DNA from: Diploptera punctata
Lineage: Eukaryota > Arthropoda > Insecta > Blattodea > Blaberidae
Assembly (NCBI GenBank): GCA_030220185.1
Contig: JASPKZ010001230.1
Coordinates: 124,001-188,000, forward strand
Direction of reading: 5' to 3'
Length of the DNA: 64,000 bases
The position numbers were made by a program, and so were the translations under genes. Under the pieces are notes generated by a model. That model was given only the letters and a program-made list of their open reading frames with translations. It ran no database searches and was not told the DNA's origin. Of the stretch, positions 1 to 9,465 are shown piece by piece. Each line of letters begins with the position of its first letter. Position 1 is the stretch's first letter.

Positions 1-11
1 AGAAAAATAAA

Positions 12-82
12 TGCCTGGACGGGATTCGAACCCGGATCTCTGAGTCTGTACCTCAGCGTGATATCCATTACACTACCAGGCG
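12..82 (-). tRNA. tRNA-like gene, copy 1, anticodon loop reads ACA
   Basis: Read on the minus strand this folds as a class I tRNA: a 6-bp acceptor stem with a C-A mismatch at the end, a D arm with GG in the loop, a perfect 5-bp anticodon stem (CTGAG/CTCAG) and a T arm with loop TTCGAAT. The seven-base anticodon loop GTACAGA puts ACA at 34-36, nominally Cys, an unusual anticodon. There are mismatches at 1:72 and 49:65. A run of five T lies about 5 bases downstream and could end Pol III transcription. The 13-bp inverted repeat ATAAGAAAAATAA flanks the gene in the array units, though its first bases fall outside the window for this copy. It may be a transcribed tRNA-like RNA or a multiplied pseudogene; the isotype is not secure. 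Confidence 0.6.
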
Positions 83-308
83 AATCCAATTCAAACACTT
101 ATTTTTCTTATATAGTATTATACTCTCCATTATTACTAGATGTCGCGAGAACACTGTCTTCACTGCCATCTAGTAGCTGACTATATCAAGTAAGCAAATT
201 AAAGAGAATATTTATTTTACTTTATAGCAGTGACGCTTTATCGATGTTATAATTAAATCTTTAACATTGAGCAATGCAAGCTTAATATGGTATGATAAGA
301 AAAATAAA

Positions 309-379
309 TGCCTGGACGGGATTCGAACCCGGATCTCTGAGTCTGTACCTCAGCGTGATATCCATTACACTACCAGGCG
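309..379 (-). tRNA. tRNA-like gene, copy 2
   Basis: Identical in the tRNA part to the copy at 12-82, with the same two stem mismatches and ACA anticodon loop. Both arms of the 13-bp inverted repeat are inside the window here. Identity across copies argues for recent array expansion rather than independent decay. Confidence 0.6.
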
Positions 380-606
380 AATCCAATTCAAACACTTATT
401 TTTCTTATAATGTATTATACTCTCCATTATTACTAGATGTCGCGAGAAACACTGTCTTCACTGCCATCTAGTAGCTGACTATATCAAGTAAGCAAATTAA
501 AGAGAATATTTATTTTACTTTATAGCAGTGACGCTTTATCGATGTTATAATTAAATCTTTAACATTGAGCAATGCAAGCTTAATATGGTATGATAAGAAA
601 AATAAA

Positions 607-677
607 TGCCTGGACGGGATTCGAACCCGGATCTCTGAGTCTGTACCTCAGCGTGATATCCATTACACTACCAGGCG
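607..677 (-). tRNA. tRNA-like gene, copy 3
   Basis: Identical in the tRNA part to the copies at 12-82 and 309-379. Its unit is the last complete one before the TA run at 901. Confidence 0.6.
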
Positions 678-900
678 AATCCAATTCAAACACTTATTTT
701 TCTTATATATGTATTATACTCTCCATTATTACTAGATGTCGCGAGAACACTGTCTTCACTGCCATCTAGTAGCTGACTATATCAAGTAAGCAAATTAAAG
801 AGAATATTTATTTTACTTTATAGCAGTGACGCTTTATCGATGTTATAATTAAATCTTTAACATTGAGCAATGCAAGCTTAATATGGTATGATAAGAAAAA

Positions 901-920
901 TAATATATATATATATATAT
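901..920. repeat. TA microsatellite
   Basis: A short TA run joins the end of the tRNA array to the left end of the Tc1-type transposon. The transposon's first four bases, present at its right end, are missing here, probably lost to expansion of the TA run from the TA target site. Confidence 0.85.
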
Positions 921-1063
921 GCTCAAAAAAATTAGGGGATATTGTAGAATAACCTATTAAGACTATGTTTTTTGGAATAGTATTAGATGCAATCACTTTC
1001 TATTATTCCAAGATAATGTAAATAAGAGTTTGAAGTTGTTACGTAACCTCTGTACCACACCAG
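921..1063 (+). repeat. Left terminal inverted repeat of the Tc1-type element
   Basis: Matches the complement of 2279-2425 over about 143 bp with scattered substitutions. Such long arms are typical of Tc1 subfamilies with several transposase sites per end. Confidence 0.9.
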
Positions 1064-1177
1064 AGGGCAGTGTCTGTACTGTTGATATGAAAGGGTGGTG
1101 TGGGGGTGAATGTTTTGTTGCTGTTTTTAAATCCAGTCCAGTTTTCAGTTAGTGAATGACTTGCCTTAGGGACAGTG

Positions 1178-2207
1178 ATGCCTCGACAACGTGATTTACC
1201 TGAACCAATGGCTTGGAGGGCCATAGGAAGGATGGAAGCTGGACAGACACAACAAGAGGTGGCACAAACCATTGGGGTGTCTCAAAGCGTGATTTCCAGT
1301 CTTTGGAATCATTTTCAAAGAACATACTGTTCACAGAAGAGCCGGACAAGGTCGACCAAGGGCAACAACAGCAAGGGATGACCGTTACCTCTTGTTAACA
1401 GCCCGTCGGAATAGACAGCAGAATGCAACTCAACTGCGAAATACACTTCAAACAGCAACAGGACGCAGGGTGTCAACTCAAACTGTCCCTAATCGACTGC
1501 ATGGAAGTGGTCTCTATGCCCGTAGGCCCATGGTGTGTACCAGGTTAACTCCACAACACCGTAGAGATCGCAGAAACTGGGCGGAGGAACATCGTGGGTG
1601 GAGGCATGCTGAATGGAGATCAGTTCTTTTTTCTGGTGAGTCGCGATTCAACATGGAATGTGATAGTCGGCGTGTATTCATCTGGAGAGAAAAAGGGACA
1701 CGAAACAATCCAGCTTTTGTACGTAAAAGATCCCCATATGGTGGCGGTGGATTGAGGGTGTAGGCAGGAGTCAGTAGTGGTGGACGTACGGACCTCTACG
1801 TTATCCAAGATGGTACTTTGACTGCGGTAAAGTATAGAGATGAGATTCTCCGACCTTTTGTCGTTCCTTATGCTGATGCCATAGGTGATTCTTTTCTTTT
1901 TATGGACGATAATGCACGACCCCACAGAGCTGGCTTGGTGGACGACATGCTGGAAGTGGAGGGTATCGAGCGTATGCAATGGCCAGCTTCCTCCCCGGAC
2001 TTAAATCCTATTGAGCATGTGTGGGATTCATTAGGCAGGCGCATTGCAGGCAGACCAGCACCTCCCACAACTGTTCCAGAGCTGCACATTGCTCTTATGG
2101 AAGAGTGGCCACGTATCCCCCAAGAACTCATTGCTCACCTCATTGTATCAATGCCATACAGGTGTGAGGCAGTGCTGGCCGTTCGAGGAGACCATACACC
2201 ATACTAA
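1178..2207 (+). pseudogene. Tc1-type DD34E transposase, broken
   Basis: The ATG at 1178 starts an N-terminal helix-turn-helix region (MPRQRDLPEPMAWRAIGRME, then QTQQEVAQTIGVSQSVIS). Reading shifts by one base around 1325-1335 into the frame of GRPRATTARDD. A TAG at 1761-1763 interrupts the protein after GGGGLRV, where Tc1 relatives usually have Trp. The catalytic core is recognisable: MDDNARPHRA with Asp at 1908-1910 and NPIEHVWD with Glu at 2013-2015, exactly 34 residues between them. The first catalytic Asp, expected in FSDESRF, is Gly (GGT at 1635-1637). The protein would therefore be inactive even without the frameshift and stop. It ends at 2207 before the right inverted repeat. Confidence 0.93.
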
Positions 2208-2278
2208 AGAAACATTTTCACCCATGTTAATGTTGCTTTGTTTGTTTGCCATATTCCTAATCAGGATCTCTTTGACAT

Positions 2279-2425
2279 CTGGTGTGGTACAGAGGTTACG
2301 TAATGACTTCAAACTCTTGTTGACATTCTTTTGGAGTAATAGAAAGTGATTGCATCTAATACTGTTCCTAAAAACATAGTCTTAATAGGTTATTCTACAA
2401 TATCCCCTAATTTTTTTGAGCAGTG
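2279..2425 (-). repeat. Right terminal inverted repeat of the Tc1-type element
   Basis: Complement of the left arm; keeps the full terminal CACTGCTC and is followed by TA. Confidence 0.9.
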
Positions 2426-2434
2426 TATATATGT

Positions 2435-2771
2435 CCACCGCTGTGGTCTCGAGGTAGCGTGCTGTCTTGTGCCCGGGTTCGATCCCCGGTCGGGGCAGTT
2501 TTTCTGGGTGAGGTTTTTATCGGGGTTTTTCCTCACCTGTAAGACGAATGTCAGGAAAACTTTAAGGCCCAAACGGTCCCCGAAATCATATGACCATCAT
2601 TAACATCTTCATCCTTATCATTATCATCTTCATCATCATCACCATCCTTCGCCGGTGTGGAAAGCAACGGGAAGCTACCACACCTACAATTCCCTAGTAA
2701 AGCTGCAACCATAGCATGAAAATGCTATGATTGCAGTGAAGGACCTGCCCTCGGGCAGAATTGCTATGAAT

Positions 2772-2774
<3 letters not shown>
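2435..2774 (+). mobile_element. SINE-A copy
   Basis: A tRNA-derived SINE. The tRNA-like head (2435-2497) has the B box GGTTCGATCCCC but lacks about a dozen bases present in the copy at 30655. It is followed by a central domain (CTGGGTGAGGTTTTTATCGG, then the CAGGAAAACTTTAAGGCCCA stretch), a simple CAT-rich tract and a 3' module with two hairpins. The tail ends in a TGGATATATA run. No protein is encoded; movement would depend on a LINE. Confidence 0.9.

Positions 2775-2811
<37 letters not shown>
2774..2811. repeat. TA microsatellite
   Basis: A pure TA run directly after the SINE-A tail. Confidence 0.95.
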
Positions 2812-2813
<2 letters not shown>

Positions 2814-2975
2814 AAAACTAACAAAGATTGTAACGTCACATTACTTTGTTTACAAAACACAAGGCATAACAAGATTGTTTATTTCCACTACTAAAGCAAA
2901 ACGCGTATGATTAGTTGAAATTATACAATCAAGTCCTGGAATATTTCATCGCTTCATACAGACAGTTTCTAGCAG

Positions 2976-3048
2976 GACGGTTGTGGTCTAGTGGAGGGAG
3001 TTCCTGTTTCCTCTGATTGAGGTCGCGTGTTCGATCCCGTTGTGATCT
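2976..3048 (+). repeat. tRNA-like SINE head
   Basis: Contains an A box like TGGTCTAGTGG and a B box like GTGTTCGATCC at tRNA spacing, followed by a T-rich pyrimidine tract to about 3121. It looks like a degenerate tRNA-derived SINE or tRNA pseudogene. The acceptor arm does not pair well, so it is not called a functional tRNA. Confidence 0.55.
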
Positions 3049-3121
3049 TACTTTTTCTCTCTGTCTCGCCCTTATTTCAATTAATTCTCTTTGTTTTTTG
3101 TGTGTTTTTTTTTTATTTACA

Positions 3122-4861
3122 GCAGTTACCGGACTACTTATTTACGCGAAATTATTTTCCATTGCACGACATAGAACGGAGTTTAGTTTCTCAAATAGTT
3201 GTATACTTGTGAACCAAATAGCTGACCTCTGATCAGTGGCTTCGTTATGGGACTTTAAAATTATCTGTGCGCCATCAATTATTTCAAAGGCTATACAAAA
3301 ATTTATTTAAATTTCTGTTAAGTTCTGATTATAAGTTCTCACCAATATTTATTATCATTTATGAAATCTTAATTGTTGAGAAGTTCTTTGCTGAAATATT
3401 CATTGTTGCAAAAGTTCATTGCTGAGAATTGCATCGTTGAAAATACCAGGATGTTTACATTCTTGATTGTTGAGTTTATTTTCAGGAACAATGAGCTGAA
3501 ACTCATCGCATTAAGCATTAACAAATAATATGCAGAAGATAATTAAATGTATAAAGTACGAAAATACAATTTACGTATACGATACAAATGTGGATGTAAT
3601 GCATATGATTATATATCCCGGATGAGCCCCCAGAACGTCTATGCTAAGATATGAATTACCTAAATTAATATAGTTTCAATAATTACGTATAAATTGATTC
3701 TAAATGTACAATGTGACTATCTATGAGTTTGAAGTATTCTAATTACATTACTAATTAGTTTAAATTATGTTCAGTTAACTAATTACTTATTAAATATAAA
3801 TCACTTAATTAGAGTTAAATTCAGGTTTTTTTCGTTTTGTAATTGATTTGCAACCCCCTTATATTACAACTTTTACGAAAATGAGAATATATATAAAACA
3901 TTTTATTGATTTAACCAAATTATATTTAAAACCACCTGGTCCAACATAATGATTACATCAGTCACTGTTATATACTTAACGTTATTATTTTTACTACAAA
4001 TACAGTATGGACCGTAAGTACAGAATTATGTGAAATAAGATATAATTATTGTGAATATAAATTAAACAAACCTTACAATATTGTAACAATTGAAATTACA
4101 ATAGATAATCGTAAGCATGTCCAACCCAACTTATATCAATAACATACTCAGTCATTAGATCTTTGATATAAGTAACTAACTCAATTGAAAAAATTGACGC
4201 AATTCTTAACAATTTCTATAATGATCTAAAATAGCAATTTAAATCAACCGTTATATGCACTATTCAGCTAAGAACTCTAAAATTAGATGTGTTGATTTTA
4301 CAGAAAGACATCCGATAAGCTTCAGTAGCGGTAATAATAAAAACAACTTTCCTTTCTAAAGCATTCCAAGTGAAGAACGCTTGAAGTTAAACTGGAGCTG
4401 ATTGAATTAATACGAGATCCGTTCTAGTTGGATTTTAGATGAGAACAAACTATTCGAAGTAAACACTGAAATAAGTATATGTTGCGCATTCAGAAAATGT
4501 GTGTGGTTGCGTTTGTTTAAAATTATAAATTACAGCGGTTGACTGAAAACATTTTACAATATTTCCTTCGGATTTTAAATTCCTACACTTGGAATTTAAC
4601 ATCTTCCTCTACGTTAACCTTACCAACACCAGCTGCAACATTAGAGATGAAATCACGCAAGCGCAAATAATACATTTCGATATTTTTTGTTGCGTAGACC
4701 TCCGATAACCAGACTAGATGAAGTTTGTGACTTTTTTATGGCCAACGTCAGAACTCTAAGAAAAAATGTACACGTTGGTTTATAATCTCATGAACATCGA
4801 TTTCGTACATAAGGTCGAATTAAGTTTCGATCTATCGATTCATAGAGAATTCCTTTGACAA
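3122..4861. other. AT-rich sequence without recognisable features
   Basis: Both strands show only short frames and no family I recognise. Several ATTGTTGAGAA-like phrases recur around 3370-3470 but do not form a clear array. Confidence 0.6.
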
Positions 4862-5173
4862 AGGGCGTAGCGTTGTGGTTAAGGCACTGCGCTACAAGCC
4901 GGAACGTCGAGGGTTCGAGTCCCGGTGGGTCAGGATTTTTAAACTGACCCAAACCCTCTGGCGGCACTATGACCCTGGGGTCGACTCAGCCTATAACTAA
5001 AATGAGTACCAGACGCTTGTTCTGGGGTAAAGGCGACCATCACGCAGGACTGACAACCCGGCTGACATCAAGTGCCGATTGTCAAGAAAAAGTGGGAGCC
5101 TTAACCTTCTACTACCCCCAAGGGCCTCCTGAGGCCTGTAGTGGGATCACTTTTCTTTACTTTAAGAAATATT
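4862..5173 (+). mobile_element. SINE-B, near full-length
   Basis: The tRNA-like head (4862-4932) has A box GCGTTGTGGTTAAGG and B box GGGTTCGAGTCCC. The body, about 240 bp, matches 8841-9072 at roughly 80% by eye (shared CTGGCGGCA, GACCCTGGGGTCGACTCAG and CAACCCGGCTGACA). It ends in a short T/A-rich tail. Confidence 0.88.
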
Positions 5174-5770
5174 AGCTTATTCGAGAATGGAAAAATGGTT
5201 GGGAAGGGAAATATTATTTTTTAATTTATATTTAATTGGTCCTGTATCGTAGATATACGGCACGAAAAAGAATCTTAAGCCTGAAAAAGGAGGCATCTGG
5301 GCAAAATTTGTTGGCCCTTTCACTCCCACATTTGAATTCCGATAATGGGTACACTGTTTTACAATAAAAGTTGTTATAAAGTGTAATATGCATTTTTATC
5401 GAACAGCCGGGCTGTGACCATCGCACACCACTGGTATTTACATAAAAATCTAACCCTGGCAAATAACGACATAGGTTAAAGTATGGTTTGTTTTCACTGC
5501 GGTTTGAGACTTTAAAATCAGTTGGCATAAGAAATTGAATTTCTCCAATTTAATGATAAACAAAGGAGATACATTCTGTAATCCGACATAATCAGATCAT
5601 AACTTCAACTTGCTGAGATATTTGTTTAGTTTATGCAGTTCCTGCTCGACGGACTATTTTCTTAGCAGGATAATAACTGGAAAATGTTTGTTTAATTTAA
5701 ACGTAAATGTAATCTTGTATTTTAATATATTTATACTTTTAATATTCATTTTTGAACACCGTTGAGGTTA
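5174..5770. other. AT-rich spacer with one unassigned minus-strand frame
   Basis: A 98-codon minus-strand frame spans 5232-5528 but matches no family I recognise. An adjacent frame reads VCDGHSPAVR before a stop. It may be a decayed transposon fragment or chance. Confidence 0.35.
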
Positions 5771-5858
5771 AAATAATTTCAATTATAGAGATTTTTATAC
5801 CTTATATAACCACAGTCGTCCTCAACTATAATAATTTCTGTTATTATCTTAGTTATAT

Positions 5859-6241
5859 ACCGTGTCCACGAAGATAATATCATACTTGCTACTACGTCGC
5901 TTTGGATAATCGTATCTAAATGAAATTGGTGACACTCAAAAGAGAAACTCAAAAAGTTTTGTGCATGTTAACAATACCAACAATGGAGAATAATGGACAA
6001 CAATACAGAAACTAAACTAGATTTAATCATGTTTTTGTGGTCGATATGGGTTCATTGTTGGATATTTATTCGATATTTAGATGTCTGCAGCGTCACTCGT
6101 GGGGGCCACATGCAATTTCTATGAGGTATAGCAAACACTTTTTGAGTTTCTCTTTTGATTGACACCAATTTTATTTAGATACGATTATCCAAAGCGACGT
6201 AGTAGTAGTTTAAAGTATGATACTATATTTGTGGACACGGT
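5859..6241. mobile_element. Inner foldback MITE, unit 1
   Basis: About 383 bp, with inverted arms of about 110 bp that begin ACCGTGTCCAC and contain ACTACGTCGCTTTGGATAAT and its complement. The left outer tip differs slightly from units 2 and 3. A 46-bp spacer (6242-6287) separates it from unit 2. Confidence 0.9.
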
Positions 6242-6287
6242 TTATTATTAAAATTAAAATTCGAAAAGCTTAAAATTTTAATAGTGC

Positions 6288-6676
6288 ACCGTGTTCACAA
6301 ATATAGTATCATGCTTTAAACTACTACTACGTCGCTTTGGATAATCGCATCTAAATGAAATTGGTGACACTCAAAAGAGAAACTCAAAAAGTTTTGTGCA
6401 TGTTAACAATACCAACAATGGAGAATAATGGACAACAATACAGAAACTAAACTAGATTTAATCATGTTTTTGTGGTCGATATGGGTTCATTGTTGGATAT
6501 TTATTCGATATTTAGATGTCTGCAGCGTCACTCGTGGGGGCCACATGCAATTTCTATGAGGTATAGCAAACACTTTTTGAGTTTCTCTTTTGATTGACAC
6601 CAATTTTATTTAGATACGATTATCCAAAGCGACGTAGTAGTAGTTTAAAGTATGATACTATATTTGTGGACACGGT
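6288..6676. mobile_element. Inner foldback MITE, unit 2
   Basis: Almost identical to unit 1 across its interior and followed by the same 46-bp spacer (6677-6722). This fits duplication of a ~430-bp unit-plus-spacer rather than a new transposition. Confidence 0.9.
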
Positions 6677-6722
6677 TTATTATTAAAATTAAAATTCGAA
6701 AAGCTTAAAATTTTAATAGTGC

Positions 6723-7109
6723 ACCGTGTTCACAAATATAGTATCATGCTTTAAACTACTACTACGTCGCTTTGGATAATCGTATATAAATTAAATTGGT
6801 GACAATCAAAAGAGAAACTCAACAAGTTTTGTGCATGTTAACATTGTCAATAATGGACAACAATACAGAAACTAAACTAAATTTAATCATGTTTTTTGTG
6901 GTCGATATGGGTTCACTGTTGGATATTTAGCAGACAGGTTAAATGCGAATGTCTGCAGCGTCACTCGTGGGGGTCACATCCAACATCTATGAGGTATAGC
7001 AAACAATTGTTGAGTTTCCCTTTTGATTGTCACCAATTTCATTTAGATACGATTATCCAAAGCGACGTAGTAGTAGTTTAAAGTATGATACTATATTTGT
7101 GGACACGGT
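6723..7109. mobile_element. Inner foldback MITE, unit 3
   Basis: More diverged than units 1 and 2, with a small deletion near 6845 and insertions near 6928. It abuts the right outer arm directly, as unit 1 abuts the left. Confidence 0.9.
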
Positions 7110-7195
7110 ATAACGAAGATTATAACAGAAATTATTATACAGTAGTTGAGGACGACTGTGTTATATAATGTATAAACATCTTTGTAATTGAAATA

Positions 7196-7756
7196 AACGT
7201 AATATATTTTCCGAAAAAATTGTACTTATTAAAATGCGCATTTTGTTTCGGTTCGTGTTTCCTGGGCAATAATTTGCGGGTTTTTAACACGCTGATTACC
7301 CAATATTTTTGTTATATGTTACCTCTGCATTCATTGTCACCATGATCCTTTCACCGAGAACCTTCTAATTTAATGTAATACGTGACCGTCAATAAATAAA
7401 CAATAAATTGCTATTAATGTACAACGTGGGAATAATCCAAATTCTATGTAAGTTAAATTAGTTTATAATAAAAAATAGTAAATTAGTCTGCACACCGCAA
7501 CCTTCAAATACAGTACCGTGCCTTATTCTATTGTCTGAAACTGAGATTGAATTTAAAGTTAAATACTAGTTATACAATAGGTAGGTCTATTATTATTGAC
7601 ACTTTTTAATCGGCTTGTACTATCGCTATATATTAGTATTATAATTATAATCTGTGTAACATTTTTGTCACACCTCTTCAAATATTAAATAAAAATACAA
7701 ACAGTATCGTGAAATAATGTGTATATTTCCATCATTACAGATAAAAGTTGTCAAAT
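7196..7756. other. AT-rich sequence without recognisable features
   Basis: No open frame, tRNA box or repeat shared with the rest of the window was noticed. Confidence 0.55.
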
Positions 7757-7935
7757 TTCCTGGCTGATTTTTATTTTCTGTTTTTTTCTTACCAGTACGA
7801 CATAAAATGTCGGGAAACTTTAAGGCCCAAATATTCCCTGAACACCATCTGACCATCACAATCACTCATATATTCTCCTTGTCTTCTCTTAAATATTGTG
7901 TAGTGTCAGAGATGGTCCTGATATTGAGTCGATTA
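7757..7935 (+). mobile_element. SINE-C fragment (central domain)
   Basis: Begins TTTCCTGGCTGA and keeps the shared central domain (GGGAAACTTTAAGGCCCAAA) and the following GTGTCAGAGATGGTCCTGAT stretch, as in the SINE-C copy at 31456-32035. The tRNA head is missing. Confidence 0.75.
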
Positions 7936-7970
7936 GAGGAATTGTGGGGAAATGTTGACGTCATGTATGC
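7936..7970 (+). repeat. Direct repeat containing TGACGTCA, left copy
   Basis: GTGGGGAAATGTTGACGTCA and its neighbours recur at 8620-8657. TGACGTCA is a consensus CRE palindrome, but nothing here ties it to a gene. The pair brackets the foldback at 7976-8219 plus about 400 bp. Confidence 0.8.
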
Positions 7971-7975
7971 AATCA

Positions 7976-8219
7976 TAATATTAAAAGATTCCGGACTATG
8001 TGGCCCGTGGTCTATAACTGGTGTTTCTTCCAGACGTTTCTCACTCAACTGCGGAGGGTATCTTCAGTGGCGAGTACTTCTAGGTTGTAGACTCGACGAG
8101 GGAACGCCACCTAGAAACACTCACCACAGAAGATGCCTTCCGAATTTGAGGGAGAAACGTCTGGAAGAAACACCAGTTATAGACCACGGCCACATAGCCC
8201 GGAATCTTTTAATATTATT
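7976..8219. mobile_element. Foldback element with ~67-bp arms
   Basis: Arms 7976-8042 and 8152-8219 are inverted copies with few differences (shared AAAGATTCCGGACTATGTGG and its complement). The 110-bp loop contains inner partial symmetry. A diverged relative lies at 26600-26780. Confidence 0.88.
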
Positions 8220-8344
8220 GAGTCGAGACCTCCACTTCATTTTTGGACAAAAAAAGTATGTGCATGCGATCCAGAATTACCAATCTTCAGGACAGATCGT
8301 GTATCTCTAAGGTCCGGATATGGAGGTCACGTAAAAGGAAGACA

Positions 8345-8450
8345 ATGAATTATGACAGAGTGAGAGGAGAGGGAGGAGGGCAATGGAAAGATTAGGAGGG
8401 GAGAGAGAGAGAGGGTTTGAGAGGGTAGGGAGGAAGTAGTAGTGGTTGTT
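8345..8450 (+). repeat. Purine-rich (GA) tract
   Basis: About 100 bp made almost only of G and A, including a GAGAGAGAGAG run. It gives only short open frames and is low complexity. Confidence 0.8.
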
Positions 8451-8619
8451 GTGGTTGGTGTGGCGAAGAATTTAATTGATAAAAAAAAAAAGCATTGAAA
8501 ATAATTTAGAGCACGAGTTCTTTGCGTCGCTTGTCTTTCGCCTTATTAACTAGACCAGCCATAATCAATTAGCGAGCCAATCTGTTCGGAGCAGTTGCGG
8601 GAAGAGAGAGCACGCGATT

Positions 8620-8657
8620 GAGGAATTATTGTGGGGAAATGTTGACGTCATGTATGC
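8620..8657 (+). repeat. Direct repeat containing TGACGTCA, right copy
   Basis: Differs from the left copy at 7936-7970 by a 3-base insertion. The flanking stretch 8450-8840 has no recognised gene. Confidence 0.8.
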
Positions 8658-8840
8658 CTTTCCTCCCTCGACAGCACAGAGGTTGCTCCGCTCGTGATCA
8701 TCATATATGTTCAGTAGAACCTGTCAGGTGTCATGGAGGTCAGTGCACCAACACTTGATGGGAAGACATTTATTTTGTTGTAGAACTAGATAATGCTATA
8801 AAGTGTTTAATTTTGTATTTAGAAACATTACTTTTCCCGA

Positions 8841-9072
8841 TGGGATCAGGATTTTTAAAACTGGCCCAACACTTCTGGCGGCATCATGGCCCTGGGGTCG
8901 ACTCAGATCTCTAACGGAAATAAATACCAGATGCTTGTTCTGGGGGTAAAGATGGCCGTCACGTAGAGCTAACAACCCGGCTGACAATCTCGTCCCGATT
9001 TTCTAGAAAGGTGGGAGCTTTAATTGCCTACTATCCCAAGGCCTGTTGTAGAATCACTTTACTGTACTTTAT
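8841..9072 (+). mobile_element. SINE-B body, tRNA head missing
   Basis: Matches 4930-5170 with many substitutions; starts at GGGATCAGGATTTTT, just after the tRNA-like head of the full copy. This is a 5'-truncated, older insertion. Confidence 0.85.
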
Positions 9073-9375
9073 ACATTACTTTTAAATTCAGTTTTTTAAC
9101 TATCATTAAAGAGAACATTTTATTTTTTTGTTGTTGTTACGTTTTCATTATAGAAATATTAAGCCCAAGATTATGAAGTAAAATTTCATAAATAGTATTT
9201 TCTTTATTGATGCTTCTATCAGTAGGACCATCTTAATTCTCAATATGTAAAGGTAACCTAACGAAAAATATGTTTAAGAAAATATGCAATGCAAATAATT
9301 AAATATTTTCTTCTTTTTTCTAAGATAATATTGTCTTTGTTCCAATTGATCAGTTTATGGAGACCCATGCTTAAT
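9073..9375. other. AT-rich spacer
   Basis: No supported feature. Confidence 0.5.
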
Positions 9376-9400
9376 TATAATAATAATAATAATAATAATA

Positions 9401-9459
<59 letters not shown>
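9376..9459. repeat. AAT/ATT microsatellite with strand switch
   Basis: (TAA)n switches to (TTA)n near 9400, so the two halves are complementary and could fold back. Confidence 0.95.
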
Positions 9460-9460
<1 letters not shown>

Positions 9461-9465
9461 TCTAT

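Larger units (their letters stand above)
1..903. repeat. Tandem array of a ~297-bp tRNA-bearing unit (3 copies)
   Basis: Units begin at 1, 298 and 596, and a fourth start at about 894 runs into a TA microsatellite. The copies are nearly identical, differing mainly by one or two bases after the tRNA-like part (near 113, 410 and 710) and one base near 448, so the array is recent or homogenised. Each unit contains one tRNA-like gene on the minus strand plus about 200 bp of AT-rich spacer. The window opens at a unit boundary, so the array may continue to the left. Confidence 0.95.
921..2425 (+). mobile_element. Tc1/mariner-type DNA transposon, inactive
   Basis: A ~1.5-kb element bounded by inverted repeats of about 145 bp and flanked by TA, the usual Tc1/mariner target. 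The right end reads inward as CACTGCTCAAAAAAATTAGG; the left end lacks CACT. The two arms are still very similar, so insertion is fairly recent, yet the internal transposase carries a frameshift, a stop and a catalytic substitution. A SINE-A copy begins about 10 bp beyond its right end. Confidence 0.93.
5771..7195. mobile_element. Composite palindrome: outer foldback enclosing three tandem MITEs
   Basis: Outer arms of about 85 bp (5773-5858 and 7110-7195) are inverted copies of each other, sharing for example CAGTCGTCCTCAACTA and its complement. Everything between them is three head-to-tail copies of a smaller foldback element. The arrangement suggests that an inner MITE landed inside an outer foldback element and was then tandemly multiplied. 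No coding potential is seen. Confidence 0.88.

Noticed and set aside
1..903. CRISPR-like or ordinary satellite array
   Set aside because: The repeats are contiguous 297-bp units without short repeat/spacer alternation, and each contains a foldable tRNA-like gene, so a tRNA-bearing tandem array is the better description.
8345..8450. Promoter or GAGA-factor regulatory region
   Set aside because: Only low-complexity purine sequence is seen; no adjacent gene supports a regulatory role.
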